This document shows positions 1 through 12,170 of a stretch of DNA of 64,000 nt, in pieces. Origin of the DNA: Dendrolimus kikuchii (Eukaryota; Arthropoda; Insecta; Lepidoptera; Lasiocampidae). The notes beneath the pieces are model-generated. The model was not told where the DNA came from. It was given only the letters and a program-made list of their open reading frames with translations, and made no database searches. Within the stretch, counting starts at the first letter, position 1. Each line of letters starts with the position of its first letter. The stretch lies in NCBI GenBank assembly GCA_019925095.2, contig CM034407.1:8196710-8260709 (forward strand), read 5' to 3'. A program made the position numbers and the translations under genes.

Positions 1-535
1 CTTGGAGTTCAGAGACAGGTCCTTTATTATTGATTTATAAAATCCTTTTTTATTAATTATTTTCGCTCTGAATTTTATTAAGAGCTTTTAATGTTGTATT
101 TAAACGCGAATGATTTGCCTTTGAGTCATTTTAATATAATTTAATCTAGCTTAACAAAGCAGCTGCCTCTCTCAATGACATGAGTTTAAATTTAGGCTGA
201 CTTGAATAAAAAGTGGTAAAATTTTGCAGTTTATATATTTATAACGTAAGTATGTGTATTTTTCCTATAACATTGAGGATTACTAAAAATTAAATTTATA
301 CTTTAACACAATTTAAACTAATTTTAAAGTTTTCCTAGAATCTAGACTGAATCTTAGAATATTCAAGGTCTAGCCGATACACACATATATAAATATATAC
401 CTATTATCTATGGTCTAGACAGACCAGGATGTCGCTAAAGACAAGTGGCATTTTTTTGCATTAATTCTATTGTTCTATACCATGTCAATCTAAAGTAACT
501 GTCATCTTCATAATGACATAAAGACTTATGTATTA
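1..535. other. AT-rich non-coding stretch
   Basis: I see no gene, RNA or recognisable repeat in this stretch. It is AT-rich and has stops in all frames. Confidence 0.5.
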
Positions 536-856
536 TCTATACATATAAATAAAATTGTAGAGGTCGAATTTCTGTACAATGAAAAAAAATGCTAAATACC
601 GAGTCAGGGGGATGTAAGAAGTGAACTAGAACTAATTTAGATTTTTTTAAATTTTTTTGTTTCTCTGATTGTCTGTGTGTCTGTTTGTACCGGCTAATCT
701 CCGAAACAACTGGATCGATTTAAATGAAATTTTGTATGGTGGTAGCTTATATCCCTGGTCAACATATAGGATACTTTTGATCCCGAAAAATTAAAGAGTT
801 CCCGTGGGATAGTTAAAAAACCGCACCACGCGGACGTAGTCGCGGGCATCAGCTAG
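536..856 (+). mobile_element. Helitron-like non-autonomous element (HLE-A)
   Basis: The element begins with TC (TCTATACATATAAATAAAAT) directly after an A and ends in CTAG directly before a T. This is the A|TC...CTRR|T pattern of Helitrons, rolling-circle transposons that make no target duplication. The right end has the GC-rich run (cgcggacgtagtcgcgggc) that many lepidopteran Helitron-like repeats carry near the terminus, and a weak CCGC/GCGG hairpin lies about 20 bases before CTAG. No Rep or helicase coding sequence is present, so the copy is non-autonomous. The interior motif gatcgatttaaatgaaat recurs in degraded form near 27.65 and 56.74 kb. The boundaries rest on sequence pattern only. 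Confidence 0.6.
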
Positions 857-2440
857 TCACTATATAATTACGTAACCCGTTACTGACAGCTACTTCTGAC
901 CACAATGCAAAAACCGCAAACGTATAATATATATTAAATTCATTATTTATGAGATGCTAGTAATCAAGATAACATTAATTGTGTGACCCAACGTTGGAAA
1001 ATATGTACATCTATTATTTCTTTTTGTAATTTAATAAATGTCTACGTAAAAGAATACCTTTGTCTACATTGGTATCACTTTTCTCGTTTTTTTCACGTAG
1101 AGAACATATATATTACTAAGACTTTTAACCAACCTTATATTAATTAGAATAATTTTTATGATTAAAAATCGCAAATCTTAATTTTAATATCACATAACAA
1201 ACATAACAAAAGGCTGGTCTATATATACCTCGGGCAACACATGAACGTTGCCATTCAATAAGAGAATGCGACCAGTCTTTTGGGAACTTTCACACCTGAT
1301 AGCGGTCTGGCACTAGATTTTCTGTATTAATTGTAATTTGTATACATAGTTTGTTCTTATTATTTCATTTATTTTAAGATTTTATTTGTAAGTATAATTA
1401 GTTAATAGCGATGTATTATGGACTGTATTTTAAATCGTATTGAATAAAGGTTCGCCAATTTCATGTCTAAACTGAGTATCAGAACTAAATAAATAAATTA
1501 TCACAGATGTGCTACGAAAAGTCAGCATAAATCACTAGTGATAATTAGCGAATAAAGTACAAAAGATAACACATTAAAGTACTGGACTTGTCCTTACTCT
1601 AATTCAATGCTCCCAACATTACTTTAAAAACAAACAACAAACAGTAGTAGCCCAAAACCAGTCGTTTTTAATTACAAAGAGGAAAAAGGCCATATTGGGA
1701 AGTTCGTTTAAACAACCAAGGACTAATTCACAAATAACGTTAAACGCAATGAGGCCCAAACGAAAATAGACACGAGTATTACCTTGAATTACACCATTAA
1801 ATCTATCCACCACTTAAAGTAAATGCATGGTACTTTGTACAGCTTTCACTCTTAAAAGGCACTCAACAACAAATAGCATGTTATATTATAATATGTATTA
1901 CCATATTCCTTTGAGAAACAACCGGATAAAGGCTCGCCGGTTTTACGGTTGGTGAGTATAATTTACAAATTTATGGGGTCCCGTAAATATTGGTAAACAT
2001 AGAAGCGTTGAATTTGTCAAGACTGCGCCTAACCGCAATCGGTTTACACTGGTGTAAAGAATTTACGGAAAAATCGTACATGGCATGCCATACTAGGGGT
2101 TTATACAATTATCAATGTATAACCTGTTTTTTCTTAAGACATAATTACTTGGATAAAATTTTAATTAAATTGTATATTCAGATAGTTAATTTAACACATT
2201 TCTAATTTTAAAAACCATTTTTATATGTTCTGTAAGTTGACTGACAAATGTAAACAACATAAATTAATGTAATTTATTGCAAAATTTGTGTGTGTATTGT
2301 ACTAAAGTATTGTTGTACTATTGTACTAAAGTGTTGTTGTTCTGTTATACTAAAAGGAAAAAACAATGTAAAGATAGTATTGTGGGGGTGGGTAGCATTA
2401 GACTTCTTATGAAATATTATAACGATTGTTCTTAATTTTG
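857..2440. other. Non-coding stretch with a possible LTR-like or Pol II unit
   Basis: No gene is seen. Around 1,219 there is a TATA-like ctatatata, and at about 1,443 an AATAAA. Together they could mark a short transcribed unit or a worn LTR, but I find no matching ends and no second copy. The remainder is AT-rich and unassigned. Confidence 0.3.
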
Positions 2441-2675
2441 GCAGATGGTAGGGCATTTGCCCGACTGGATGGCTACCACCCCTGGTCTAGAGTATGCCGC
2501 TATAACAACCTTGAGTTGTGTTCCGACATTAGTGACCAGGTTCCAATCTCCCTTAAGAGAGCAGCAGCGCATTTTTAGCACCTTTGCGTGTTGCAAATGT
2601 CCATAGGCGATGGTAACCGCTTTCCATCAAGTGGGCCGTCTGCCTGTCTGCTGAACTCCTGCAATAAAAGAAAAA
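2441..2675 (+). mobile_element. SINE-like element sharing a LINE tail, 5'-truncated copy
   Basis: This copy reads in the same sense as the LINE whose reverse transcriptase end is at 34.1 kb. It runs from ggtagggcatttgcccgac through gttgcaaatgtccatagg to the conserved 3' part gggccgtctgcctgtctgc, and ends in an A-rich tail (aataaaagaaaaag). It matches the longer copies at 18.1, 46.6, 57.6 and 59.5 kb but lacks their first 60-80 bases. It has no coding capacity. Confidence 0.7.
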
Positions 2676-3773
2676 GTTTTTTAAGTCTAATTCAGTACTA
2701 TGCAAGCGGCCCTACGCTTGCATAAGGTTGCTTAAATTATTTAAGGAACCTTATGTTATTTAAGAAACACAAAACTTATTTAACACCCTTAAATACAATT
2801 AGCGTCTTGCACTACGCAAAATTTGCCGCTAAATTATTTAAAGAACCGTCAATACGTTTTGTGTAAAACGTATTTAGGCAGTTTAGTATGATTAACTAAT
2901 TTTATTTAAAGGCGATAATTATACAAGCGGTCCTTAGTTTTAATCCATAGGTAGTGACATATGCACTTTTAAAATCGTAAGTGATCTCTCTAATTTTTAA
3001 ATTAATTTTGGTGAAAAAGGACAATTTTAGCTAAATGCTTTTATTTTGGATTCTGAAGCTAGATGTCAATTACTCAGTATATTTACGACACGCATTTAGC
3101 TGTTTTTTTTTAATATCGAATGAAAAGTGGACGGTGTAAACTCTTACAACAAAATGGCCTTCACTAAGTAGTATTTATAATATAAGGTCATGGGATTAAA
3201 AACCTTACAATTTCGTGTCAATTGCCGTTTGCATGACACGACCTCCACAACTATTTGACATCTTTTATCTATATTTACGAAGCTATGTATATATTGTACA
3301 CAAAACTTGTCCATTTAGTGAAATCTTTTGAAACGATATTTGAATAGAAAGCAGCTCTAGCATCTCATTATTAGCACTTTTGCTGATCTAATTTAATATC
3401 CTCTCGTTAGCTGTTGTTTTTTGGAAAAATAAAAAATTCAATAGTTGGGTATAATAAATATAATATAAAAGAATAATGGATTTACATTGTATAATTATAA
3501 TGCCCACAAGTGAAATTAATTTCGTTTACTTTTTTGTCCATATCTTGTCTGTAAAGTACTATAAACCGATCCTAATGATTTCTTGTAAAATTATATTTAA
3601 AGAGATATTTTTACACAGAAATAGAAATCTACTGAAAAACCCCAGTATAAATAGATTATTTTTTATACATATTTATTTTCATAAATATAAATTTATCGCT
3701 AGGTATTGTCTAAAAATTTAGCCGTATTTCCTCGCTGAATAGCAACACTAATAGGACTTACGTGTATATGTAG
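2676..3773. other. AT-rich non-coding stretch
   Basis: No gene or named repeat is seen. A possible 81-codon reading frame at 3,476-3,721 is low-complexity, rich in I, F, K and N, and shows no family feature, so I do not treat it as a gene. Confidence 0.45.
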
Positions 3774-4696
3774 CTAGAATATGCGTGCGACTTCGTCCAA
3801 GCTTGACTTGAAATTCCCGTGGGATTCCCGGGAGACAAAGTAATGCAACATTAAAGAAATAATCTAAACAAGCTATCGTTTTAGAAAGAACTGTTGAAAT
3901 AAGCTAATTTGTATGCACCCGCACAACTACAAACCGCTCCCGGGAAAATTCCCGCGGGACTCCCAGGATAAAAAGTACTGGAGATTTGAAATAAAAAAAC
4001 ATCTGCCGATCAGCAAAAAGCGCATCGAAATCGGCCCAGTAGATTTACGTGAATCCCAACTAAGCAGACATAAATCTAAAAAAAATTGCAACCTGTTCTC
4101 CATCGTTTACATAATGTAGTCCAGTTGTTTTTTTTAATACCTTCAATGTACAGATACTACATTTTTAAAATTTTATAATATTGTTACAACTCAGGTCCCG
4201 ACAAACACAAAGTCCACCTGCATATCTGAAACAAAGCACATTTATTACCCGTCGGCATTTGAATTAATAACATTGAAATTCTTTTATGGTCGTCTTCTTA
4301 TGTTTACTTATTGGCATACGGCCTATTGTTGTATTGTAATCATTAGCCAGGTGTTACGGATTTAAAGTACAAGCTGATTCTAGGAAATTCGGTCCACGCT
4401 GCCGGGCGGACATATTGCATTTGTGTAGTAAAAAGCAATGGCCCGATTGAGGGAAGAATTAGTCGAGCGAGAACCACCAGCGAAGCGAGACGTGTGTACT
4501 ACAATCGGGAATCTAATAAGTGTCGGACTTTGCGCGTTTTATTGAATAACGACCTTCTTCTGCATTACGTTTGGACTTGTTGTGTTCGGTTATATTTGTG
4601 CCTGAGTTATACGTGTTAGTATAGGTCTAATAAAGTCTATAGTAATTCTAACGGCAATTTAATTCGAGTCTCGCGACTCATAACAATATTATTAGA
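3774..4696 (-). mobile_element. Helitron-like element HLE-B copy 1, split by a solo LTR
   Basis: Read on the minus strand, the element starts at TC (4,696-4,695, after an A) with TCTAATAAT. It continues across the inserted LTR into tataaaattttaaaaatg and TCTGTACATT, and ends in CTAG at 3,777-3,774 just after the motif ggacgaagtcgcacgc. Two sister copies with the same body and orientation lie at 41,347 and 54,785. The body holds repeated cccgcgggatt / cccgggataaa motifs. It has no Rep/helicase gene. The base after CTAG is C rather than the expected T, which may be a mutation. Without the 504-bp LTR and one 4-bp duplication the element is about 415 bp. Confidence 0.6.
4182..4685 (+). mobile_element. 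Solo LTR, copy 1 (sense +)
   Basis: The 504-bp unit begins TGTTACAACTCAGG and ends CTCATAACA, so it has TG...CA ends with a TGTTA/TAACA inverted terminus. It is flanked by the 4-bp direct repeat ATAT (4,178-4,181 and 4,686-4,689). An AATAAA lies about 55 bases before the end, where an LTR polyadenylation signal would sit. Related copies in the opposite orientation are at 40,870-41,336 and 60,396-60,846. No internal gag or pol is next to any copy, so these are solo LTRs left by LTR-LTR recombination. The 4-bp duplication with an ATAT target fits Gypsy-superfamily elements, but the superfamily is an inference. This copy lies inside Helitron-like HLE-B copy 1. Confidence 0.8.
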
Positions 4697-6884
4697 TTGT
4701 TATTTTTTTGAAATTTTTGGGTTAAGCTGTTCGTGTTTTCTTTATCGTATTTAAATTTATATTATTATTAATTATAGTATGTGAGTTTCTAGGTTTTATA
4801 TCAGAAGTCATTTAAATCACTTCATTGACACATTTATTATTACACTGTTACTACACCTAAGGCTGTTTTTGACGGCGTTTATTACAGTGAGTTGATATGG
4901 AGGCAAGGAAGATATGATCTGAAGAATATACTTGTCAAATTAACTCATGTTAAAACTTATTAACTTTACCTCTGTAGCATATGTTCAAATATTTTATAAC
5001 AGTTTTTTGTGCAAAATAAATAAGCTGCTCATTAGAATATTTGTTTTAGAATTTATATCTGTCGTGTTTGTTGTATGCGAATGATTTTAATAGACTTTCT
5101 CCCGCGTACGTACACAAGGTGACAATGGCCGTAAAAAGTAAGATTGACAGCCGTGGCTAGACCCGTTCTCTGTGAAATAAAATAAAATAAAAACCTGCCG
5201 AGAATACCCTAATAAAACGACGTAGATGTTAGCCATAAAAGTCTGTTATTGAACTTAAGATTTACTATCTCATTTCCAGTTTTAGAATGAATACTATCTT
5301 ACAATTTTAGATTAAAAACGTTATATTGTTTACTTTCTCACTTTAGATTATATAACAGACAAATGTAAGGGAGTCACATGCGCTGATACGGCCACGTTTT
5401 AAGGGGAACAAATGTCTAGCAATGCCGCTTCAGCTCCCGGTAGGAGAGATAGGCATAAAAAATGCTGACTTGAGATGTCAAGTCAGCATTTTATCCTTTA
5501 AGATGGTGAAGGAAATAATAATGCCTGTCAACGTTCTCTAAATGAGCGATGCAAAAAACCTCGTGAAATGGAGAAGAGAAATGAAATGAAGAAGAGAAGA
5601 GAACTGGGCGTTTGATACGCAGCAGCGACTTAACGTGCACACGATCATGATATACTTTTTTCATTACAGTACTAATTCACCGAGTAATATAACACTATCT
5701 AAACAATATTACGTCAACATATAATGTGTTACGCACCTAAGGCAATATTGCCGAGGCCGTCTTTAAGACATCAATGTATTGATTCGAGGTGTTTCTTTAA
5801 GTATCTATATAGTTTACGTCACTTTGTCGCTGTTTCTTTGTGCAACAAAGCCTATAAATTATATCGTAACTATTGGGCCTAACCTTCATTTCATCTATCC
5901 TTTTCTCTAAGTGAATCGAAGTAGCTTACTAACGCATCTGCGTCACGTTACAATTTGAATCCTGACCGAGAAGCAGACAACGCTTAATAATTAGTAATAT
6001 CCAAACTTGACCACTAATAAAAAGACGGAGTCTCGGGCTCTCAGAATAAAGCCGGCTAAAAGATGCCAATTGTGCTGCAGTGCATTACGAGAACACGGTT
6101 ATAAATAATCAAATTACTACGGATAAAAGTGAAATAGTTTCCAGTGGATACATTACTACTAAACGCACAGACGCAAACCACATTTATACGAAATAAGTTT
6201 ACGCACACAAGTTTAACAAAATGCTTCACTTCATTTGACGCTTTTGTGCATGCCGGCTTGGTCTATACTTTTATTTCATTTGAGTGTCAAAATTAATACA
6301 TAAATCTAACACTATACCAATACCTATGGCGCCATTAACGTTAAGCGATTCTCTGCAGTAATCAAATCGGACTGTCCGAAAGGTCAGCAGACTATGAGAT
6401 GCGATTTTTACATCCGATGTGTTTTTATGACAACATTTCCTAGACACCTGTGAATATTTAGTTTAAAATAGACTAATAACTGGTTTACATGTTATAAAAT
6501 TATAATAAGTATCCTATGTAGGTATATCGAAACTAAAGATTAAAATTTCTCACATGGTGTGAATTCGAGTTAGATTTTCTGTTAACATATATTATTACGC
6601 AAACAATCAAAGAAACGGTATTCCTGGAATAGTTGTTTATTATAATAATCATTTATTAGAGTTCCGTGGCCAATTAGTCAAAAATGAAACCTGTTGACGC
6701 GAACAGAACCGCGACCGCGAAAAGAAAAAAGTATTAATATCCTCCCATTGTCCTCTCCTTGTCTGTCCTATCCGCCACAATACTCGCGCGAAGGAGACGC
6801 ACAATAGAAAGAAACAATGTCTATGGCGCTGCGATTCCGTATCTGTCAAAAAATGTCATGCAGTCTTGCAACGCTACCACTTGA
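4697..6884. other. Non-coding stretch
   Basis: No gene is recognised. A strong short hairpin at 5,459-5,492 is listed separately. A slightly GC-richer patch at about 6,660-6,860 contains several CpGs but no identifiable exon. Confidence 0.4.
5459..5492. repeat. Perfect 15-bp stem hairpin with GATG loop
   Basis: The arm AAAATGCTGACTTGA (5,459-5,473) is followed by the loop GATG and its exact reverse complement (5,478-5,492). The right arm ends in four T on the + strand. No gene sits beside it. It may be a fold-back remnant of a mobile element. The stem is short for a microRNA precursor. Confidence 0.7.
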
Positions 6885-8225
6885 AATACGACCAAAACTA
6901 CCAAACGTACTAAAACTACCGAAACTACCAAATTAGTGCCAACCAAACACTACCAAATCCACCAACTAAAACTACCACAACTACCTAAACTGCCACAAAC
7001 TATCAAAACTACCAAAACTACCATACTAAAACTATCAAAATCTACCAACTAAAACTACCACAACTACCTAAACTGCCACAACTATCAAAACTACCAAAAC
7101 TACCATAACTATCAAAACTACCAAAACTACCACAACTACCAAAACTACCAAAACTACCACAACTATCAAAACTACCAAAACTACCACAACTTCCAAAACT
7201 ACCACAACTATCAAAACTACCAAAACTACCAGAACTACCACAACTATCAAAACTACCACAACTACCAAAACTACCACAACTATCAAAACTACCACAACTA
7301 TCAAAACTACCACAACTATAAAAACTACCAAAACTACCACAACTATCAAAACTACCAAAACTATCAAAACTACCAAAACTACCACAACTATCAAAACTAT
7401 CAAAACTACCAAAACTACCACAACTACAAAAACTACCAAAACTACCACAACTCTCAAAACTACCAAAACTACCACAACTATCAAAACTACCAAAACTACC
7501 ACAACTATCAAAACTACCAAAACTACCACAACTATCAAAACTACCACAACTATAAAAACTACCAAAACTACCACAACTATCAAAACTACCAAAACTATCA
7601 AAACTACCAAAACTACCACAACTATCAAAACTACCAAAACTACCACAACTACCAAAACTACCACAACTATCAAAACTACCACAACTATCAAAACTACCAC
7701 AACTATCAAAAGTACCACAACTATCAAAACTACCAAAACTACCACAACTATCAAAACTACCAAAACTACCACAACTACCAAAACTACCGGAACTACCAAA
7801 ACAACCGTATATACCAAATCGGCCAACCAAAACTACCAAATCTACAAACCAAAACTACCACAACTGTCAAAACTACCACAACTACCAAACCAACCAAATC
7901 TACCAACCAAAACTACCACAACTACCTAAACTACCACAATTACTAAATCTACCAATCAAAACTACCACAACTACCAAATCTACCGAAACTCCCAAATCTA
8001 CAAAACAAAACTACCACAACTACCAAAACTACTACAGCTACCAAAACTACCAAAACTATCACGACTACCAAAACAACCGAAACTACCAAAACTACCAGCA
8101 TAAACTACCGAAAATAGCAAAACTACCAATCAAAACTACCACCACTACCAAAACAACTAAACTAAACAAAACTACCTAAACGACCAAATTGACCAAAATA
8201 AACAAAATGACGAAAATGGCCAACC
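6885..8225. repeat. Minisatellite of 9-bp units (aactaccaa / aactaccac / aactatcaa)
   Basis: About 1.3 kb of degenerate tandem repeats with a 9-base period. Three main variants (aactaccaa, aactaccac, aactatcaa) are often arranged as 18- or 27-base higher-order units. From about 7,030 to 7,780 the array is tight, and the + strand has only a handful of G residues. The flanks (6,885-7,030 and 7,790-8,225) are more degenerate, with variants such as accaatcaa. Because 9 is a multiple of 3 and the unit lacks stops, long open frames appear on the minus strand (7,042-7,839 and 7,068-7,826). These are repeat artefacts, not proteins. The right edge abuts a LINE remnant. Confidence 0.95.
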
Positions 8226-8249
8226 ACAAATAAAAAACCATAGATCGCA

Positions 8250-8490
8250 AAATTAGCAAGTTGAGGTGGCAGTGGGCCTGGTCTGTCGCAGGACCGATGG
8301 AGCAGACGAGTCCTAGAGTGGAGACTGCGTTTCGGTAAACTTATTGTTAGACGCCCTTTAGCCCGATGGACTGACAACCTGCGTAAATTCGCCGCCAGGC
8401 GATGGATGAGGAAGCCCGGGATGAGTGGTGGCGGGATTACTGGAGCCACTTGGGGAGGCCTACGTCCAGCAGTGGACTGTAATTAACTGA
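8250..8490 (+). mobile_element. RTE-type LINE 3' end remnant
   Basis: In shifting + frames the sequence gives pieces typical of the extreme C-terminus of RTE-type reverse transcriptase proteins: KLRWQWA near 8,260, a GR-P-RWTDNLRK-like stretch near 8,350-8,390, RRWMRK near 8,400, and EAYVQQWTVIN near 8,455-8,485. The nucleotide ending cctacgtccagcagtggac matches the end usual for such elements. Frameshifts break it, so it is a dead fragment, apparently 5'-truncated into or beside the minisatellite. An open frame on the opposite strand (8,162-8,449) is its shadow. Confidence 0.65.
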
Positions 8491-11188
8491 CGACATAGTT
8501 CTTACACGAGCGAAACCACGCTGAACTCTCTAGTTATTTAATAATATAAACTCATCCATATGAAGTCATTTATAATCAAAATAGCTTTTGCCCGCGGCTG
8601 TGCTTGCGTTAAAAAAGGATATGTATGACATGAAGTGGCCATATTATAATTCACAGAAATGTCAAATTTTATTTTTAAAATTTGTCATTTGTATGTATTC
8701 TGATTTTTAAAGCACTTTATGATAATTACCCTTAAACCAGCGAAGGTGGAGCTAACAACATATTTAAATTGTCACTGTCAATGTCGTTGCCATGACGATG
8801 TATTTGTTAGCGAATTGCAGCGGTGGCGCCAATGAAACGCAATCGGAACACCATCTTTTCCGCTATATTCCTCTATCCCTCGGGAACAGTACTCTTTTGG
8901 ACGAAAGGTACCCTATGTCCTATTCTACACCCCTGATGATGTGTGTACTTATGCAAAATTTCGTGATAATCTGTTGTGTAGTTAAAGGTGTGAACACGTT
9001 ACAAATAAACAAACTTACATTCGCATTTATAATAATACTTAGAATAATGATTTAATAGTAGATTGTTACACGAGAGGTGAAAGTCACCTATTTAAGCACT
9101 AGTTGGTTTGGCGCAAGGGCGCTAATAGTTCGAGTGCCTAAATAGGCATTTCATTCAAGGTTAACACTGCTTTTCATTTCAAATGTGAGGACAGTATATA
9201 ACAACTGATTACTTAAACAAACAACTATTATGTAATGAAATCAGGCGTTAAATCCATATCTGAATCTGATGAACTCATTTAATACGTCACATATGAAACG
9301 TCAAGTATTTTTTTGTCTGTGGTATTCTACCAGCCAAATTTTTTGTCACTGATGATAGTAAATATTTAGCTCAAATTTATGTAAATTAAATAATAAATTA
9401 GTGAAAAGTAATTTAAAAATATAAAATGAGGTTTAAAAGTTGTTGATATGTTTTTATTACAATTTATGCCGCGATCTAACAGTGGTTGTAAAAAAAGTTG
9501 GTACATGAGTCGCGTGTATCATCTATGGTTCGTATAGTTTTTAAATTTTTTGACTACAGGGAAAATCGTTTCCCAGGGACGCAAAGTACTGTTTTCATCT
9601 GTGATCAGGCAACTCCAAACGTACTTTCAGAATATGAGAAATGAAAAAGTATTTATTCTTTACAATATTTTAGAATAATATTCTGAATGAACTGGCATAT
9701 TACATCAGTTAATTCTCCACAGTCTGTCACTCAGTGGAAATAATTAAACAACAATACAAAATCAAGGTGATAATAATATCCAACTAAACAGTGAGTCAAG
9801 TACAAAATAACTCATCTTACATAGCATAATAGATGTTATTACATACATAGTAAACACACATATATCTTCTTCGTCTTGTTGTGCTTTTTTGTAACTGGTA
9901 TTTTGGTGTATAATAAAGTGTATATGTATCTATCTATCTAAATATCATTTACATTTTTATCAAAAATCATTGTAAGTTTATGTACATTTATACATTTTTA
10001 GCTGTTTTTGTAACAAATAGGTAATCTAAAACACGATGAAAATATTAACGTGAGAATTTTTCATTGGCTGTGTTATTGTTCACTTGATATTTAATTAAAA
10101 TTATATAATTTTGTATGATCAAAAAATAACAACCCATAAACGTCCCATTGCTGGACTCGGACCATTTACAGGGGTTAATAAACCATAGTAATAATTCCCT
10201 GTTATAGTAGGTTAGAGAGGGGCTTGTTGAGCATAGGGATAAGTTGGGCAATCGAAATATTTCGGAAGTTATACACCCCATACAAATTTATCAAATAGAA
10301 AAAAGATGCGGCTGACTTATAAATTGAGTTACAAATACAGATGGAATGTTTGTTTTGCAACAAAAAAGTACAAATATTGTTTCGGTTTGAATTTATTCTA
10401 TACATGTCAAATATCGACCGTTTTTAATGAAGCGTTAAACTTTTATAAATGTACTATAGTAATAATATATATAAAAAAATATTTTCATATAAATAGTTTC
10501 TTTATAACTTTACTTTTATTTTAGCTATTTTGACAGGGGCTAGTCGAGCAATATTTGTTCAACTAGTCGCGCGGCTTAAAACCGAAACAGTTTGATATGT
10601 TTTTCTGTCATTTTAAGATACAAACATAGAAAGGAAATAATATCGGAGTTTCTCTTTGTATTCCCCAATATAATTATGCAACAAAGGCTGTCATGAACGA
10701 AGAACAGTAAATTCTACCGTCAAGGAATTCTGTATCAAGCATATTAGAACATATGAAAAAAAGTAGAAACTAGAAGAGTTCTTCTGCCAAGTAGTAAACG
10801 TGGTCTAGATAGCCATATTAGGCTGGTTTATTGGAAGGCTCTCCTTAACTTACCCAACTAATGGGGTAAGTTGATCATGTCGGACATTCTTCACAAATAC
10901 CGGCTGTAGCTCTTAAACCTTAATTATTAGAAATTAATTTCTAATGACACTTTTAAGCAGGATTAAAAAACTTATTTATCGAGATACGTTGTAAATTGTT
11001 ATGACATCTTGTTTAGGAGCTATCACAGATTAATTAAAAAAATGATATACTAGCCCTGCCCTACCCTACTTGCTTAATTTGAGTACAATAAACCACGAAT
11101 ACACTTGATGATAGATCCCGCACATGACATAGCAGAGAAATAATTAATAACCATTCAGATTTAATCAAAGTGAATTAAGTTTCATAGA
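8491..11188. other. AT-rich non-coding stretch
   Basis: No gene or known repeat is recognised over 2.7 kb. Short frames at 8,792-9,055 and 10,045-10,524 overlap on both strands and show no family feature. An imperfect hairpin sits at about 8,660-8,692 and a perfect 20-bp palindrome (ATTAGAAATTAATTTCTAAT) at 10,926-10,945. Confidence 0.4.
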
Positions 11189-11375
11189 AAATGAAGAGTC
11201 CCGGTCGAAGAGGTAGCCCCAAGAAATGGTGGCTTAACGTCGTAAAGGATGATAAGTGTACCTCTGGTCTCATAATTACGGATGCTGAAGACCGCGCGAG
11301 GTGCAGAATAATAATAGTAGGAAAGCGGACCCCGGGCTTCGAGCCAGATAATCCGAATACAACCGGGATTTAACG
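11189..11375 (+). mobile_element. RTE-type LINE reverse transcriptase C-terminal remnant
   Basis: The + frame from 11,191 reads GRRGSPKKWWLNVVKDD, then TDAEDRARCR and KRTPGFEPD. This resembles the GRPKKRWLD-V-DD ... DRA-WR ... ADP ending of RTE-type LINE proteins. The usual tryptophan after DRAR is replaced by cysteine. The piece starts abruptly and has no reverse transcriptase core, so it is a 5'-truncated remnant. Confidence 0.55.
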
Positions 11376-11936
11376 TTAGGATGTTAATGATGATCATAGC
11401 AGCCATTTTTTCGTAACATGAACAGTAGAAAAAGAAACACTGTTTCAACAATTAATAAAGCACCTAATCTATGCAATAAAAGCATCGTCATATGTGATAT
11501 AAAACGGGCAATATCATGATAGTGAGGGATTAGTTCGCGCAGCTGTTTTCAAATCCATATAATTCTGCACTACATTCTACATTCGTAACGTAATGCTCCG
11601 AATTGTTACTTCAAATTCCTTATTTGCTCTGGTATTTGCGGAATGAGATTGTTCATTTGTTTCAAAATGCAGACATTTTGTTTGTCTCGAAACTGTTTGG
11701 TTGTTTATTTTACTCTTATACATACTCAAACTTCATCCTCAGCTGTGTCATTTAGTCCATCCGTATCTTCTTATACAAAAACAAATAGGCAGTCTTTATA
11801 TTGTTGCAAAATGATATGATCGGGTCAATTACTAATGCAGTACTGAGTATCTTTTATCTATTTATTTACTGACATTTAATTTGATTTCTTAAATTACTTT
11901 TACTAAAAGAATAATAAGCTAGTATGGAATAATAAA
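11376..11936. other. Non-coding stretch
   Basis: No gene, RNA or repeat is recognised here. Confidence 0.4.
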
Positions 11937-12170
11937 AAAACTGCAGACAAACACACACACTGTATATCCCCAAGCGAAGCAAATTACGCTTATGTTATGG
12001 GTGATATATAAAAAAGGACCAATCTGGGGCCGATCCCAGACACTCGCACCAAGTTAATAACAAAAGTTCGTTTCCGAAATTTACCATACCAGGAATCGAA
12101 TCCGGAGCCTCTGCATTCCAGCGAGTTTGGCAAGCTAAGACTTATCCCGCTCCACCACAGAGGCCGCATT
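11937..12170 (-). mobile_element. tRNA-derived SINE family S1, copy a
   Basis: On the minus strand the copy starts gcggcctctgtggtgga, carries a Pol III B-box-like GGATTCGATTCC (complement of about 12,092-12,103), and continues to ggggatatacagtgtg and gtttgtctgcag. Sister copies are at 25,396 (+), 36,068-36,400 (-) and 60,036 (+). The head resembles a tRNA, but a functional tRNA is excluded because the acceptor and anticodon arms cannot be paired. Confidence 0.75.

Noticed and set aside
7042..7839. Two long minus-strand frames (265 and 252 codons, Gly/Ser/Phe-rich and Val/Leu-rich)
   Set aside because: Both lie in the 9-bp minisatellite, whose unit has no stop in these frames. The composition is a direct product of the repeat.
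6885..8225. CRISPR-like array
   Set aside because: The units are contiguous 9-mers without spacers of constant length, and the DNA is from an animal.
12085..12170. tRNA gene
   Set aside because: A B-box-like sequence is present, but no cloverleaf can be formed and four similar copies show it is a SINE.
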